Shown: positions 1-12,200 of the stretch, in pieces | Layout: every line of letters begins with the position of its first letter | Numbering within the stretch: position 1 is the stretch's first letter | Assembly: GCF_905475395.1 (NCBI RefSeq) | Contig: NC_058339.1 | Coordinates: 92,266,520-92,330,519 of the forward strand | Direction: 5' to 3' | Length of the DNA stretch: 64,000 nt | DNA from: Chrysoperla carnea | Taxonomy: Eukaryota > Arthropoda > Insecta > Neuroptera > Chrysopidae | The notes under the pieces: generated by a model | Database searches by the model: none | The model's input: the letters and a program-made list of their open reading frames with translations, nothing else | Told to the model about the DNA's origin: nothing | Position numbers and translations under genes: made by a program

Positions 1-2076
1 ATCGATATGTACGGCTCTCAAAGTCATTGTATTAACGATGCATATTATAAAAAATATTGTTATTGTAAAAAGCAAAAACATTAAGTGCCAAAGAAATTTT
101 TAGAAGTAGAAAAATTTTACATTTGATTGTACTTTAAAAAAAATGAGACTGAAGAATTCAAGTATGGTTTATGTTTGTTGCTAAATGATAAAAAAAAATA
201 CAATGTAAGTATGTTCTTTCCGAAGACTAAATTGGGTACTAAGCCTTCCAAAAAGACGACATTTTTTTAAACTTGCATCCCATAACTCCTTATATCCTTT
301 TCGCATTAAACCTATACCCTTTCTCTGGCTCTAGACTATCTCTGTACCAAATTTCATTTTAATCGGTTTAGTAGTTTAGACGTGATTGCATTACAGGCAG
401 ACAGAGTTATTTTCGCATTAATAATATTCAGTAAGGATTACAATTTATTACATTTATGAAATAATAAATACACAAAAAATCTAAGCAATACATTAACTAA
501 CAACAGCCCTGTTGAATTACAAGATAAAAACGTCCATTTGGAAGCGCTTTTTATGCGCAAAAACAGACCTTGTATTTTTTTTATCATTCTGTAAGTCGTC
601 TGATAATTCTATTACACAAATTATAAATAAACTAAAGTTACCATAATAGAGTTATCAGTTAAGCTATGAAAGAAACACAATATGCTTAGTTTAAATATTT
701 TACATATAATTTTATCGCATTGAGTATTACATATCATTTAAATCAGTATATACATACTATTTTGTTAGTTACTGTTTGATTCTTATCGAAGTTTATTAGT
801 AAACATCCAAGTTTCATACTTATTTCGAATAATTTTCAGATTATAGTTTTATGATTGCCTGCAAAACTTTCGCTTCCTGAATAAGGTGAGATGAAAAATG
901 CATTCATCAAAATAAAATTCACCCAATAAAATACTGCTTAAACGAGGCAAATTATCTCGTAAATAAGGCCGCAGATCCAAATTTGAAAAAGAACATTTTC
1001 TTCTTTTTTTTCTCAGCTTATTCAGAAAGTAAAACTTTCTGCAGACAATTACAGAACACCCCATATATAATTCACAAAATTTTCATTGGCACATTCAACA
1101 AACTTTTCTCTTTGCTGTCTACCTTCGAATTATACACACATTACACAGTATCCTCCCTCCGTACAATTCATCCTTCCCCCAATCCATCCTTTCATCTCAC
1201 TATTTCTTTCTAATTCCTCAGATGACATTTGTCCTTAGAGCTCTAGAATAAATACAACCGGTTCCCGAATTCTAAGCCGAATATTTGTATGCTCTATTGT
1301 CAACGATAAAAGTTTGCCTTGACGATTTATTATTGATTTTCTATCGATTTCAAACTTTACGGACTACATTTTACCAATAATATATTTCAATATTATATGG
1401 GCAGTATAAAAGTACAATATGAAAGTATAAATTATTAAAATATCCACCGATATTTCAATAAAAAAAACATTTTTTTGATTCCCTTTAAACTTATGTTAAT
1501 TTCATATTTTATACTATAATTTATTTTAATAAAGTTTTATCAATTTTGTTAAAAAAAACGAATGTTAATTTTATACTTTATATTATAATTTATTTTAATA
1601 AAGTTTTATCATTTTTGTTACAAAAAAAGAATTGTTGTTTTATTTCGCAGTTGCAAGTCACAGCTTAAAAAAAGATTTTGGCACCTAGTCCCTACTAACG
1701 CGCAGTCTCAGAAATGTTGGGCTTGCGTTAATTAACGCTATGTATATATAAAAAAAACTATTTTTGGCCAATATCTCGGAAACCATCAACTTAATGAAAA
1801 GTAGCTTCAAACAAAAATTGTCGGAACTTTGACACATAATTCGAGGATAATGCTTGGATAATTAACGAAAAATATATATAAAATTGATCTTTGGTGTAGA
1901 AAGGCGCCAGTATCTCTGAACGTATCCCTTTCGGAGCGTTTTGTTTCATAGGATATATATATATATATGGCAGAGCGCCCATTTTCAAGATAGATAGGCC
2001 TGTGGGGGGAATAGGTTAGTGAAAATAAAATCAGTAAAGATTGAGAAAAGTTTCTGTTCATTGCCCAGTAAGTTCT
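1..2076. other. Intergenic, no gene seen
   Basis: I find no convincing coding exon here. Both strands have only short open frames in low-complexity AT-rich sequence. Positions about 240-430 resemble the tail of a dispersed insect repeat: the phrase 'accaaatttcattttaatc' is followed by a purine-rich 'gcaggcagacagag' stretch. About 1740-2000 is a further anonymous stretch with a short TA run near 1951-1969. The region ends at the stop codon of the minus-strand DUF229 gene, so its right end should hold that gene's 3' UTR. Confidence 0.5.
1493..1631. repeat. Two-unit direct repeat, 69-bp period
   Basis: Two adjacent AT-rich units, 1493-1561 and 1562-1631, both start 'atgttaatttyata' and share the core 'ttattttaataaagtttta', then a poly-A-like run. 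The unit ends look like a duplicated 3' end or a small tandem repeat. No coding potential. Confidence 0.75.
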
Positions 2077-4248
2077 CTAAACTTTCTTTAGCACTTTTTT
2101 ACAAAAACAAAATAGCTTATAATATTCTTTATTAACACAATCACTTTCATGGCCATACCAATCTATACGACTGATATCACCCTTCAATTCAAATGTATTT
2201 TGTCCATCCAATTCGGTTGTCTTTGCAATAGTGCTTTCAAATTTACCGCTAGGATTAATTTCAATTAATATTAAATAATACTTGATGTTAGCTGTGACTA
2301 ATTGTGACTCACGAGCATCCATGATTCGCTTTAAAGAAGGTTGATGACACAGTAAACGTGTCTCATTATTTTTTGATAAAATATTTTGTATTGTATTTAC
2401 AAATACTTTTGCAGCTTCTTTAATGTCAGATGTATCTTTACTAATTTTTTTGAAACCATTGCAAGTACACCAATGTAAGTTAATGTTCGTGTCTTCACAA
2501 CCTCTATGAAATGGAATTTCATCAAATAAACTTCGACATTTCGGACACGCTAAACTTGGTGTTATTTCTTTTAAACGTCCAGATTTTATTAAAATATCTT
2601 GTAAAGTTATATGTAAATCATACGGCGTCGTAAATCGATTTTCATTCATTTTTAAATTTTTAACAGCTGTAGGGAATTTATTACGAAACCATTCCGGTAA
2701 CCATATAAATATAAATGGTAAACGTTCTTCCAACCATCCAGAATTAGTTCCTCTAAAATCTCCAAACCGTATTCCATGATCACTTAAGAATATCACAATG
2801 GACGTATTAAATAAACCAGTATTTTCAACCATATCAAACCATAATTTAGTTTGGAAATCCAGCATTGATGGTTCGTTTAATTCATTATGACTGAAACTGT
2901 TCATCCAAAAAAATCCAAAATATGGATCTTTTTTGTAGGTATCAATGAATTGATTTGCAAAATTTAACACAATTTCTTCACTTGTTTCAGGACCAACACA
3001 AAAGTCTAAGCCGTCAACATCAACGATTTTTAACGATATATTAGATGCAAGGAATAATGGTCGAATATAATGATCTGTAGGCTGATTATTAAAACCTCTT
3101 TTACCATAATTAAATGTATGCATTTTTACTGAATCTTCAGCATAAGCAGTTGCATAACCATGATCGCGATATTTGTATAAAATTAAAGGACATTCATCTA
3201 ATTCATGATATTCTGGATCACATATGCTATGTACTTGTGAATTATTATAACCAGTGAATATTCCCATAACATTTGGGAATGTATTGTCATCAATTTTATT
3301 GTAACCACGTAACTCAAACCATCCTTTTGATCGAATATAATTTGCAGTTTTTGGCATTGAACGATAGAAGTTAAGGCGTGATATGCTATCAATTCCAATC
3401 ATTATAACGCTGATTGGTTGTGCGCTATCATTTTGTTTAAAATTATCTAATCTTTGTCGTACATCTTCTTTCATAGGAACTATTGTATGTGCATTACTGT
3501 AGACATTCTCTTTCTTCCGTTTTGTTTTCTGGTCACATTTGACGATTAAAAATTCTATACTTGAATTTAACACAGCACTTTTTTCAAAATTTATACAATT
3601 ATCCACTCTGAAAACAATTGGAAGATTTAATATTAAACAAACCCATGATTTACCAATAATTGCAAATGAACCCTTTGTAAAGAAAGGAAATTGGGAAAAA
3701 GGAATCTGGAGATTATATTTTTATCTACTGGAACAGCCTACCATTAGTTATGGGTAGGAGAAAGTTTGTAAATCCGAGTTCCCCGAAGAAAAATGAAACT
3801 AATTCGGTTTAGTAAAGCTTACATTTTGTGCAAAAAGTCTCGAAAATTTAATCAGTTATACAAATAATTCAAAAATATTAATTCTCAAAGACAAATACTT
3901 ACAAAACAGAATCATCGGCAAATTTATCGTCTTGTTTTCCTCTGTGAACAACTGAATAACAACAGACTAATTTTCCATAAAGTGCATACGATTTTCGCAT
4001 ATTATTATCAATATGTAATATACTTTCATTCCCAATTTTTTCCACATATGTTAATGGATCATATTTCGTGCATGGTGTAAAATCTCTCTTTCTCATGAAC
4101 GGCCTCACATCTTCATTAAATGGATCGAGATTTGGAATGTGGCACTTATTATTATAGACAATATATGATTCATTATTTTCTAAACAAAAGTAAATTTTTC
4201 ACTGCAAAATTTCTTTCAATTACAAGGACACACGGAAATAGCCGCGAC

Positions 4249-4300
<52 letters not shown>

Positions 4301-4896
4301 CACGGCTGTGATGTCACACACACATAACTGATATTACCCGCTCTCACGGGTAAACAGTGATGTTTACGAAAAAATATTTCTAGCGAAAGTTGTTTATTTT
4401 TTATAGAGAACATTTATTACATTTAAACTTTTGTTCTATCTCGGTATATAATGGATTACAAGATGGGTAATAGGGACCCAAGGCCAAATGGACCTGTGTT
4501 GCTCATTTACTCCTTTGTAGGAATGCACTATATCGACATTGAGCGAGTTCATACTCCGATTTGTATTTGGTCGATTATCGGGTGCTGTGTCGTGTCCACC
4601 ACCTTTTTTGAGGGCTGAATCCGCGCTTGAAGATCAATTTAGTGTTGGCCATTTAGAAGCTATTTACGCCAGTTTTTCTAAATTTTCTTACCTACTGAAA
4701 TAATTTCGACCGTGGTCGTTGTATAATTATTCTGTGTTACATAAACGATTCTATTATATTCATTTGTATAGTTATCCACACAATACATTGACAATAAAAT
4801 TGAAATTACAACAAACCAACCAATCATACGTAAGTATGGACGCCACTGGGATATTTTTGAGTAATTTTGCTGATGTGTTTTCGTTGTGTTACCCAT
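2077..4896 (-). CDS. DUF229 family protein, membrane-anchored sulfatase-like
   Basis: Three exons: 4896-4692, 4179-3903, 3607-2077. All junctions are GT-AG and phases match, giving 2013 nt and 670 aa, close to the usual DUF229 length. Residues about 24-39 form one hydrophobic segment near a short basic N-terminus, so a type II membrane anchor is likely. Exon 2 has the family's N-terminal signature (CHIPNLDPF). Exon 3 has GIDSISRLN (about 232-240), where the nucleophile of alkaline-phosphatase-fold enzymes is expected, then FPNVMGIFTG, a histidine in NSFSHNE, and the metal-site motif SDHG (about 436-439). The C-terminal part is cysteine-rich. DUF229 proteins are multi-copy in arthropods and nematodes; substrates are largely unknown, so enzyme activity is inferred from the fold. 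Intron 1 holds a TA microsatellite and a dispersed repeat. Confidence 0.93.
4254..4299. repeat. (TA)n microsatellite, about 23 units
   Basis: An uninterrupted TA dinucleotide run inside intron 1 of the DUF229 gene, next to dispersed repeat family R1. Length is likely polymorphic. Confidence 0.97.
4320..4600 (-). repeat. Dispersed repeat family R1 fragment
   Basis: Reverse-complement relative of sequence at 20490-20900, 34240-34680 and 60520-60760. Shared landmarks include 'tgtttacccrtgagggtg', 'aaaggtttaaatgta', 'gggtcttgggt' and 'aaatgagcattataggtc'. No coding frame is kept, so it is probably a non-autonomous element. It sits in intron 1 of the DUF229 gene. Confidence 0.8.
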
Positions 4897-6210
4897 TTAA
4901 CTCAATGATGCGGACGTTATTGTATTTTAAAGCTCAAAATTAGTTCAAAAATAATAAAAAATTGTATACAACGAAAGTAATTATTATTTAATTAATTTTA
5001 AAATAGAATTTGTTTTACTTCTGATATGAAATTTAAACCAAAACATACAGGGAGTTTATAAAAGAATGGATCTATAATTTTAGCTGAATTTTTGATATCA
5101 AAAAAATTACAAAAAGTTATTGTAAACTTGAGTCAGAAAATAGTTTTAACTTTTGTAACTTCATCTACTTACTTTTACAGTTCTTTAAGAGATAGAGGAA
5201 ATCCTTGGGAAACTTTTTTTAGATACTAACAACCTCTGATGAGAAGTTTTTTTAGCAAATAATCTATGAACGGTTTCGGGAAAAATCCGATTTGGACAAT
5301 GGATAACAGGCCTGGTCGCCTGGTCGAACCTGGTAAAATGAGCAAAATAAGCATTGAGATTTTTCAAAAAAATTTGATTCGAACGAACAAACCTCGAAAG
5401 AAGAAATTAATATCATAATTGATAATTTTACTTTAATTTGCTCTATATCTAGGCAACCGAAACAACGTATAGACATGTGCACATTGCATAAAAATATTAT
5501 TTCATGTTTTCAAAAAAACCAGATTTTTAAAAACAATTTTTTCCAATTAAATCCGACGAAATCTGTGAATCAGTTTCGATTGGAATGAATAAAAAAAAAA
5601 TTTCCATTCATCTCTCTTAAAATTGGATTTAAAATTTTGAATTGGTTCCAAATGGAATTAATTGGAATGATTTGGAAATTTTTTCCCAATTGAATCCCAT
5701 TCGTTCCAATGGATTGAATTGGAAATTTTCCAATTTATGTATTGGATTTTTTTATCAGGGGAACTTCAGGAAGAAATGAATTTATTATTTATCTTCGAAA
5801 AATTATATTTTAAATTCAAATAATAAAATGCAATTCACAATAAATTAAAAATTTGAAAATTGAAATATTTAATTTCAAAAATCATTTCCGCATCGAACTT
5901 AAATCCATCACAGCTTACACCAATAAAACAATCTTTTCTGTAAAATTACTGCAATTATTTTCATTTCCATTTTAGTCAGCAGTCAAAAACTCTAAGTGAT
6001 GTCTTCTTAAAAGTAAAGAGTTTTAAGTCATATTTTGTTAAAAGTCAAGGAGTCTAAGTATAAACAGTCAGAACACTCTCAAAACTTGAATTGAAAGTGG
6101 AATATCTACATAAAAAGAAAGCAAATCTTTCTATATCTGGCAAAAGCAAACTTTTTCAACTAAAATAATTTTGTTCAAACTCAAAATGAGAAAAATGAAA
6201 AGGTGCACAT
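4897..6210. other. Intergenic between two minus-strand genes
   Basis: Holds the upstream region of the DUF229 gene and the 3' flank of the CUB receptor gene. About 5500-5757 is a low-complexity repeat built on ATTGGAAT-like words (see the repeat at 8166-8463). The rest is anonymous AT-rich sequence without a supported exon. Confidence 0.5.
5500..5757. repeat. Degenerate ATTGGAAT-rich repeat element
   Basis: Many diverged copies of 'aattggaat' and 'attccaatt' words on both strands, ending 'tattggatttttttatca'. The same ending, and the same internal phrase 'ggaaattttttcccaatt', occur in the element at 8166-8463, so this is a dispersed family rather than local drift. Confidence 0.75.
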
Positions 6211-9200
6211 TTATAAATTATTATCCATGGATTTCCATAACTTAAAATTTGATAAATATAAATATGATTTGGTTAAAATTCGATCATCAACTGAACCATT
6301 ATTAGATCGACAGTTTCTAATTGGTCCATCATTATCCAATGATACATAATTTTCCATATTTGAAATTAACTCGTCATCGGGACAAGAACATGCTCCTTCA
6401 CATTCGCATGTCACTTGTTTATATTGATTGCGAGGATGTTTAGCTCGTGCAAACAAATTTTCAAAATAACTTTTCATTGCTTTGTAATCCTTAAAAGTAC
6501 GACCACATAATTTTTCACGTTCGTACATAATGTTTAGATTTGATAAATTACTGTCTGAAACACTCTCATGTGTTGTTTGCATTTCAGAATTTTGTGTATG
6601 AAGTGTATTCGGATCTAGTTCGGTGTTATTTGTGTCTCTCATAAACTTGTTCGAGCTCTGTATTTTGATTAAATCATCCTGCGAACGACATCTTCGAATT
6701 AATGTAAAAGTTCTTCCGTGTGAATCTTGATTTTTCATTTGATTTGCATCCCTTACATCTCCACCTGTAACATTTCAATCAGTTATTCCACAATTCTGCT
6801 TAGGAAGACTTCATCTATGATTGTTAATTATATGCTTCTTATAGTGGTTACTTAACAGGACCGTAACGAGGGTACATAGCGCCAATGACAAGAGTCCTGG
6901 TCTCGGAATTAAGCACGTAAGTGATAACTAGCGAAAAAATGACTACTATGAAAATGTGCAACTTATTTCTAGGGAAAAGTATAATAATTATTTAAAAAAA
7001 AAATTACTTAATGTCGTAATCGATGCAATTTCTTGTGTATTGAAATTTGCTTGATTGAAATTGTTTGAAAATTGCTCGATACTTTTCTGGTAAGTTGGCG
7101 GTGGTGAATCTGGTACCAACGTTTTAATTAATTCCGTACTTGTACTCGGTCCATTCGATATATGTGTTTGAATGAATGGAATACAGCCTGATGGTCCAGG
7201 CGAATCTAGTACATGATGATGTAAGGTTGCAACATTACGGCTGGGTGACCTTTTACTCCGTGATTTTCGACTAATCAAATGAACAAACATATTTATTAGA
7301 TTTAAACAAACTTTATGGACAAATCTGATTTCAAGCGGGTGTCCCACGCCACCTGTCTTTTTTTGTATTCGAATGCGGAATTCGAAGCGCTTGTACATAC
7401 CGATTAGATAATGAACGACTTCGTGTATCTTGTGATTTGCTTGATGATCGTGAAGATCTCTTTTTTGTTTGCTTTTTATGGGCTGCTTCAGTCACTCCAA
7501 CTTTGATTATTTCATCGTACTCAGGCGGTGCTTCATATATTGGTGGCTCATCGAGTGTGACATTCTCTTCTCGATTACTATCTATAATGAAATATAAAAC
7601 TGCTCACTTTTTATTAAATACTTACCCCCAAAAATAGACATTTCATGCTAAGAAAAAGTATAATGACACCTCTTGACTTTTTTTGAAGCTAAACTCACTA
7701 TTTCAACCCTAGTTTATACGAAAATTGCGAACTATAGCTGTATTAGGATCATAATATTTACCTAATAAATCACTAATTGTTTGTAGTTGATTTTGTAATT
7801 CCCTTTGTTGGCGCGCTCGATTACCCAATCGATATAAAAGTAAAATTAATGATGAAATTAATGCAATTAATCCTAAAACAATTATAAATTAGCATTCATT
7901 TTTAGAAATTGTACAGGCTGTTATTTTAAGTTGACATATGCTTGAAACACAAAAAATAACTTGTATCGATAAAAATGCTTCACTCTACCCCAAAGGTGGT
8001 AATCGATAGAAGATCACTTTAAATTAGAAAGTTGTTATTGATTAAAAAAACTGTCAGTTATGAATCAGAGTGAGGATTTAATTGAACCAGAAAACTTAGC
8101 TCGAATTCGATATTTTTGTTTGAAATATTTTCCTTGATTAAATTTATTTATCGAAATTCAAGCCCTGATAAAAAAGTCCGATTCATATTTCCAATTCATT
8201 CTAATTGAATTCCAATACAATCCAATAGAACCCAATATGAAATTTCCAATACGATCCTCTTGAATCGGAATTCAATCGGAATGAATTGGAAATTTTTTCC
8301 CAATTAAACCCCGATTCATTTCAGTTAAATTTCGATTCAAAACTTTGACTGGTTTCAATTAAAGTGAATCGGAATGAATCGAAACATTTTTTACAATTGA
8401 ATCCTATTCATTCCGATTGGTTGAATTGGAAATTTCCGATTCACGAATTGGATTTTGTTATCAAGAATATGTCAAATACAAATAAAAACAGCCTGTATAC
8501 GCACACAATTCACACTTACCTAAACTACTCACTATAAATACTAACGTGGCTGTTTTTATGTCAGGATACCGTTCAATTTTAGGAAAATAATAATTAGGTG
8601 TATGAGCGTACCATCTGCGATCAAATGTTTCAACCTCCCAATCTGAAACATAGTATCATTAACATAAAACTTTATAGGGTGAGTAATTATTGAAAAGTTC
8701 ATAATTCGAAAAGAGATAAAATTATATGAAAATAGAAAAAGTTTCAACTACTCAAATATACCATTTGGAAAATAAAAGTTATTTATATTTTAAATCGAGT
8801 GTGAGCAAGATACTCATAACGCGAGTGCTGACGGATTACGGATGTATGAGCATGAAAACAATGTTTGATTTAAAGGCTCAAAATTTGTTTGTAGGTAGTC
8901 TTTTACTCAAAGAATATGTGGTTAAAATTTCAGCTTAGGTATCCGTGCAAATTTTTAAGAAAAAAGTCATTAAAAATCGATATAAAATACATTGGCTCTT
9001 ATGGAGGAATCTCAAAAAACGACATATTTTGGAAGTTTTTGATAATTTTCATTTGGAATGAATGAAAACAAATTTAAAAAAAACTTTTTAATAGAAAGTA
9101 AACATATTAGCAATGAAGAAAAAAACTAAGTGTCACCGTCCATTTAAGGGATGTAAGAGCAGGGTAGATTAAGGGTTGAAATTATTTTTATCTTATTTTC

Positions 9201-12200
9201 AACTTTGATGATGAATTTTGTTATAACTTCATGAATGTAGACGAAAAATAAGAATAAAATTTTTCGATATGTGTCTTGGTTTTCGAAATATCGAAAGCTA
9301 AATAATTAAACAAAATTTTCAATTTTCGATATTTTGAAAATTAAGCCAGATATCGAAAAAATTTATTCTTACTTTTCGTCTTATATCGTCAAGTAATAAT
9401 ATAAATTTATCATCAAAATTGAAAATATCTATTTTTAAATTTGTGTCCCCACTACCATGCTCATACATCCTTAAAAGAACGATAATTACAAAAATAACTT
9501 CCCATAATTTAGCACAAAAAGTAAAAAAAGCAACAAGCTAAAAATCCTCGGAAGCAACATTTCATCTAAATTTATGTATTAGGCGATATAAGATGAAAGC
9601 CGACGATGTATTGCAACTACAAACTTTGATTAAGCTAATGAACAGCATTCTTACCTCGATAGCATGTGACAGGTTCATCACTATTATCACCACAATGATC
9701 AAAACTATCACAGCTCAATTGAGCAGGAATACAACGATGATTGTGACAAAAGAAATCAGATCCACTGAAACAATCTTAAAATATATATTTATAAGTATAG
9801 CTATATGCAATATTTCTGTCACTATCTGGCAGATTATTTTTTTGTCTGTCACTATCTGGCAGTCTTAAATAAGCTTAAAACTAACCTTTGTAGCCAAAAG
9901 CTGTATATGCAATTGCGATACGAGTTTTTGATGAAAATACACCCCTTAAATGAACATAAAATCCAATGTTTAGTAAGACCACATGTTCATGTTGACTTTT
10001 TGATTGAAAATTTTCAATTGATGGATAAGTGATTGTTTCTAAAAGAGGTTTGTCTGACGTCAAACCTTCTCGTATTGTTAATACTGATTCTAGTGCTTTA
10101 ATAAAAAAAAAAAGGTAACAGTTAGAACAGAATCACTCAGAATTTAAAGTAGACTTAATTTTATTTTACTTACCCATATTTTGAAAAGTAATTACTTTCA
10201 AATATAAATGTGATTTAATCATATAATTCTTTGGTGGTCTTATTAGCCACACACAATCAAAAGCTTGAATTCCTTCTTCAATCATATTCATCATGGTAAT
10301 AGCACCACCCAAATTTTCCACAAAACCACCACAATCTACAAATTTGGAAAATTAATAATATCTTGAGCAATAAATGACGTAATTTATCGGTATTCGAGTC
10401 TAGTGTGCTGTAATCTTCGCACAGAGGAGTATTTATACCAAATTTCCGGATAAAAGTTAGAAAACTCAACTATTTCTCAACAAAACACAAGCAGGTCTCT
10501 TGAGCTATCCTAATCTAATTAATCTGCTCTTACGGATGCATGATATTATTGTTGTTTCTCTCGATTTACCATGTCATTCAATTTACGTTTACTGTGTTTG
10601 TTAGTGCAACTAAGTAAGAATTTTTTTTTATATTAAAGACGAAGGTTTGTGCCTTATTTATTTGTATTTAATGTTAATGGTTCTTATAATTGAATATTTG
10701 TGATTTATATTTGCTGTTAAAAAAGTTACTTTAATTTATCAAAGTCAAAACTTTTTGTTTATGTGCTCCTTTTTGCTCGGTAAAAGTTTTTGTAATTGGG
10801 TAAAGTTTAAGTATTCTTTAACATGTTTATGAAAAAAAATATTCCGGGAACTTGCGCCTTTTCTTTTAAGACTAAGATAAGAATAGATATTAAGATAGCT
10901 TAAGCCAAAACTTTGTAACTTATAATTCCAGAATCATCTTAAGTGGAAACAAAAGCAAGGATAGATAAGAAAAAAAATGGCTCAAAAGCAAAAAAAAATA
11001 ATTGAAGAATAAAATGAAATTATTGGTTTTGAAGACGAATATGACTAAAAAAAAATTTTATTATTATTGCCAAATAAAAGGTGCTTTTGCAATTTGGTAA
11101 TTTGGTATAAATTACTTCACTGTGCGACACGGTATTACTTAATTTTTACGTACTTGTGTTAGGAATTACAGATATATCATTATAAGTTTTTGAGGATATG
11201 AAAGTGTAAGCTGCCTTAAATCCTATACCCATTCCACTATTGGCATGAAAAATAATTAGTAAACTCGGTCCCGACGAAAGTATTACTGGTGGTCGAAAAT
11301 TAGAACCGGTTGTTATATCCAATCGATCACCATTCCAATTGTAAAACTGTAATAACAAATTAATTAGAAAATAAAAATAAAAAATGTAGTAATACTGGCG
11401 TGAAAAAATTTGATTTACCTCCATAAAAGATAAAGATCCAAGTTGAAAATCAGTAAAAATTAAACGAATTCGGCAATTACTAGACAAGTTCACTTCACAG
11501 CTAATTACATACTCTGCGGTTAGATCTCGTGCATAGAGTGCAGGGAAGTATGGAGATGCAATATAACCACTCACACTTTGGTTTAAACTCAATATATTTG
11601 AAAGGGATCCTTTCAAAAATTGACGATTTCCTATTAAAATAGTTTAAAAAAAAAGTTTTTAATTATTAAAATAATTATACAAAAATTAAATGGAATACAA
11701 AATTTTATCGGTAACTGTTTTTGAATTTTATATTTTTCCATTTTCAAAAGAATGCTCCCATTTTTTTTTCCATAAGATCAGCTTAGAAATTTTAATGGTT
11801 TTTCTTGATGTCTGCCTGATCTTATAGGATTATTTCTATGAAAGACTGAAGGAAAATAAAGTGATGATTCTGGTCTATTACATCACCACCAAAAAATTTG
11901 TTTTCAGCCAAAATATTAAACATTTAGAGTACTCGTAGCTGGCAGAGATGTACAATTACTGTTATCTACGCTAAACAAGAGTTACTGTATGGATATAATA
12001 TTTTTGCTGAAAACAAATTTTCCTAAAGTGATGGAAAATTCCAGAATCACAGTTTCAAGAATTGAGAAACTAAATTATCTTCCTTATTTGAGAGGAACAA
12101 TTTTTGCTATTTATGTCAGACATGAGTACTCGATTCATTATTCTCACTTATTTGAGTTTAATCATTTTTTCAAATACATTCTTTACATAATTTCGCCTAC

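Noticed and set aside
849-1213. Overlapping short open frames on both strands
   Set aside because: Low-complexity phenylalanine/serine-rich translations, no splice support and no domain.
6890-6945. 5S rRNA-like stretch 'ctcggaattaagca'
   Set aside because: Only a short match. A similar stretch at about 17185-17232 shows it is a dispersed repeat, and no full 5S fold surrounds it.
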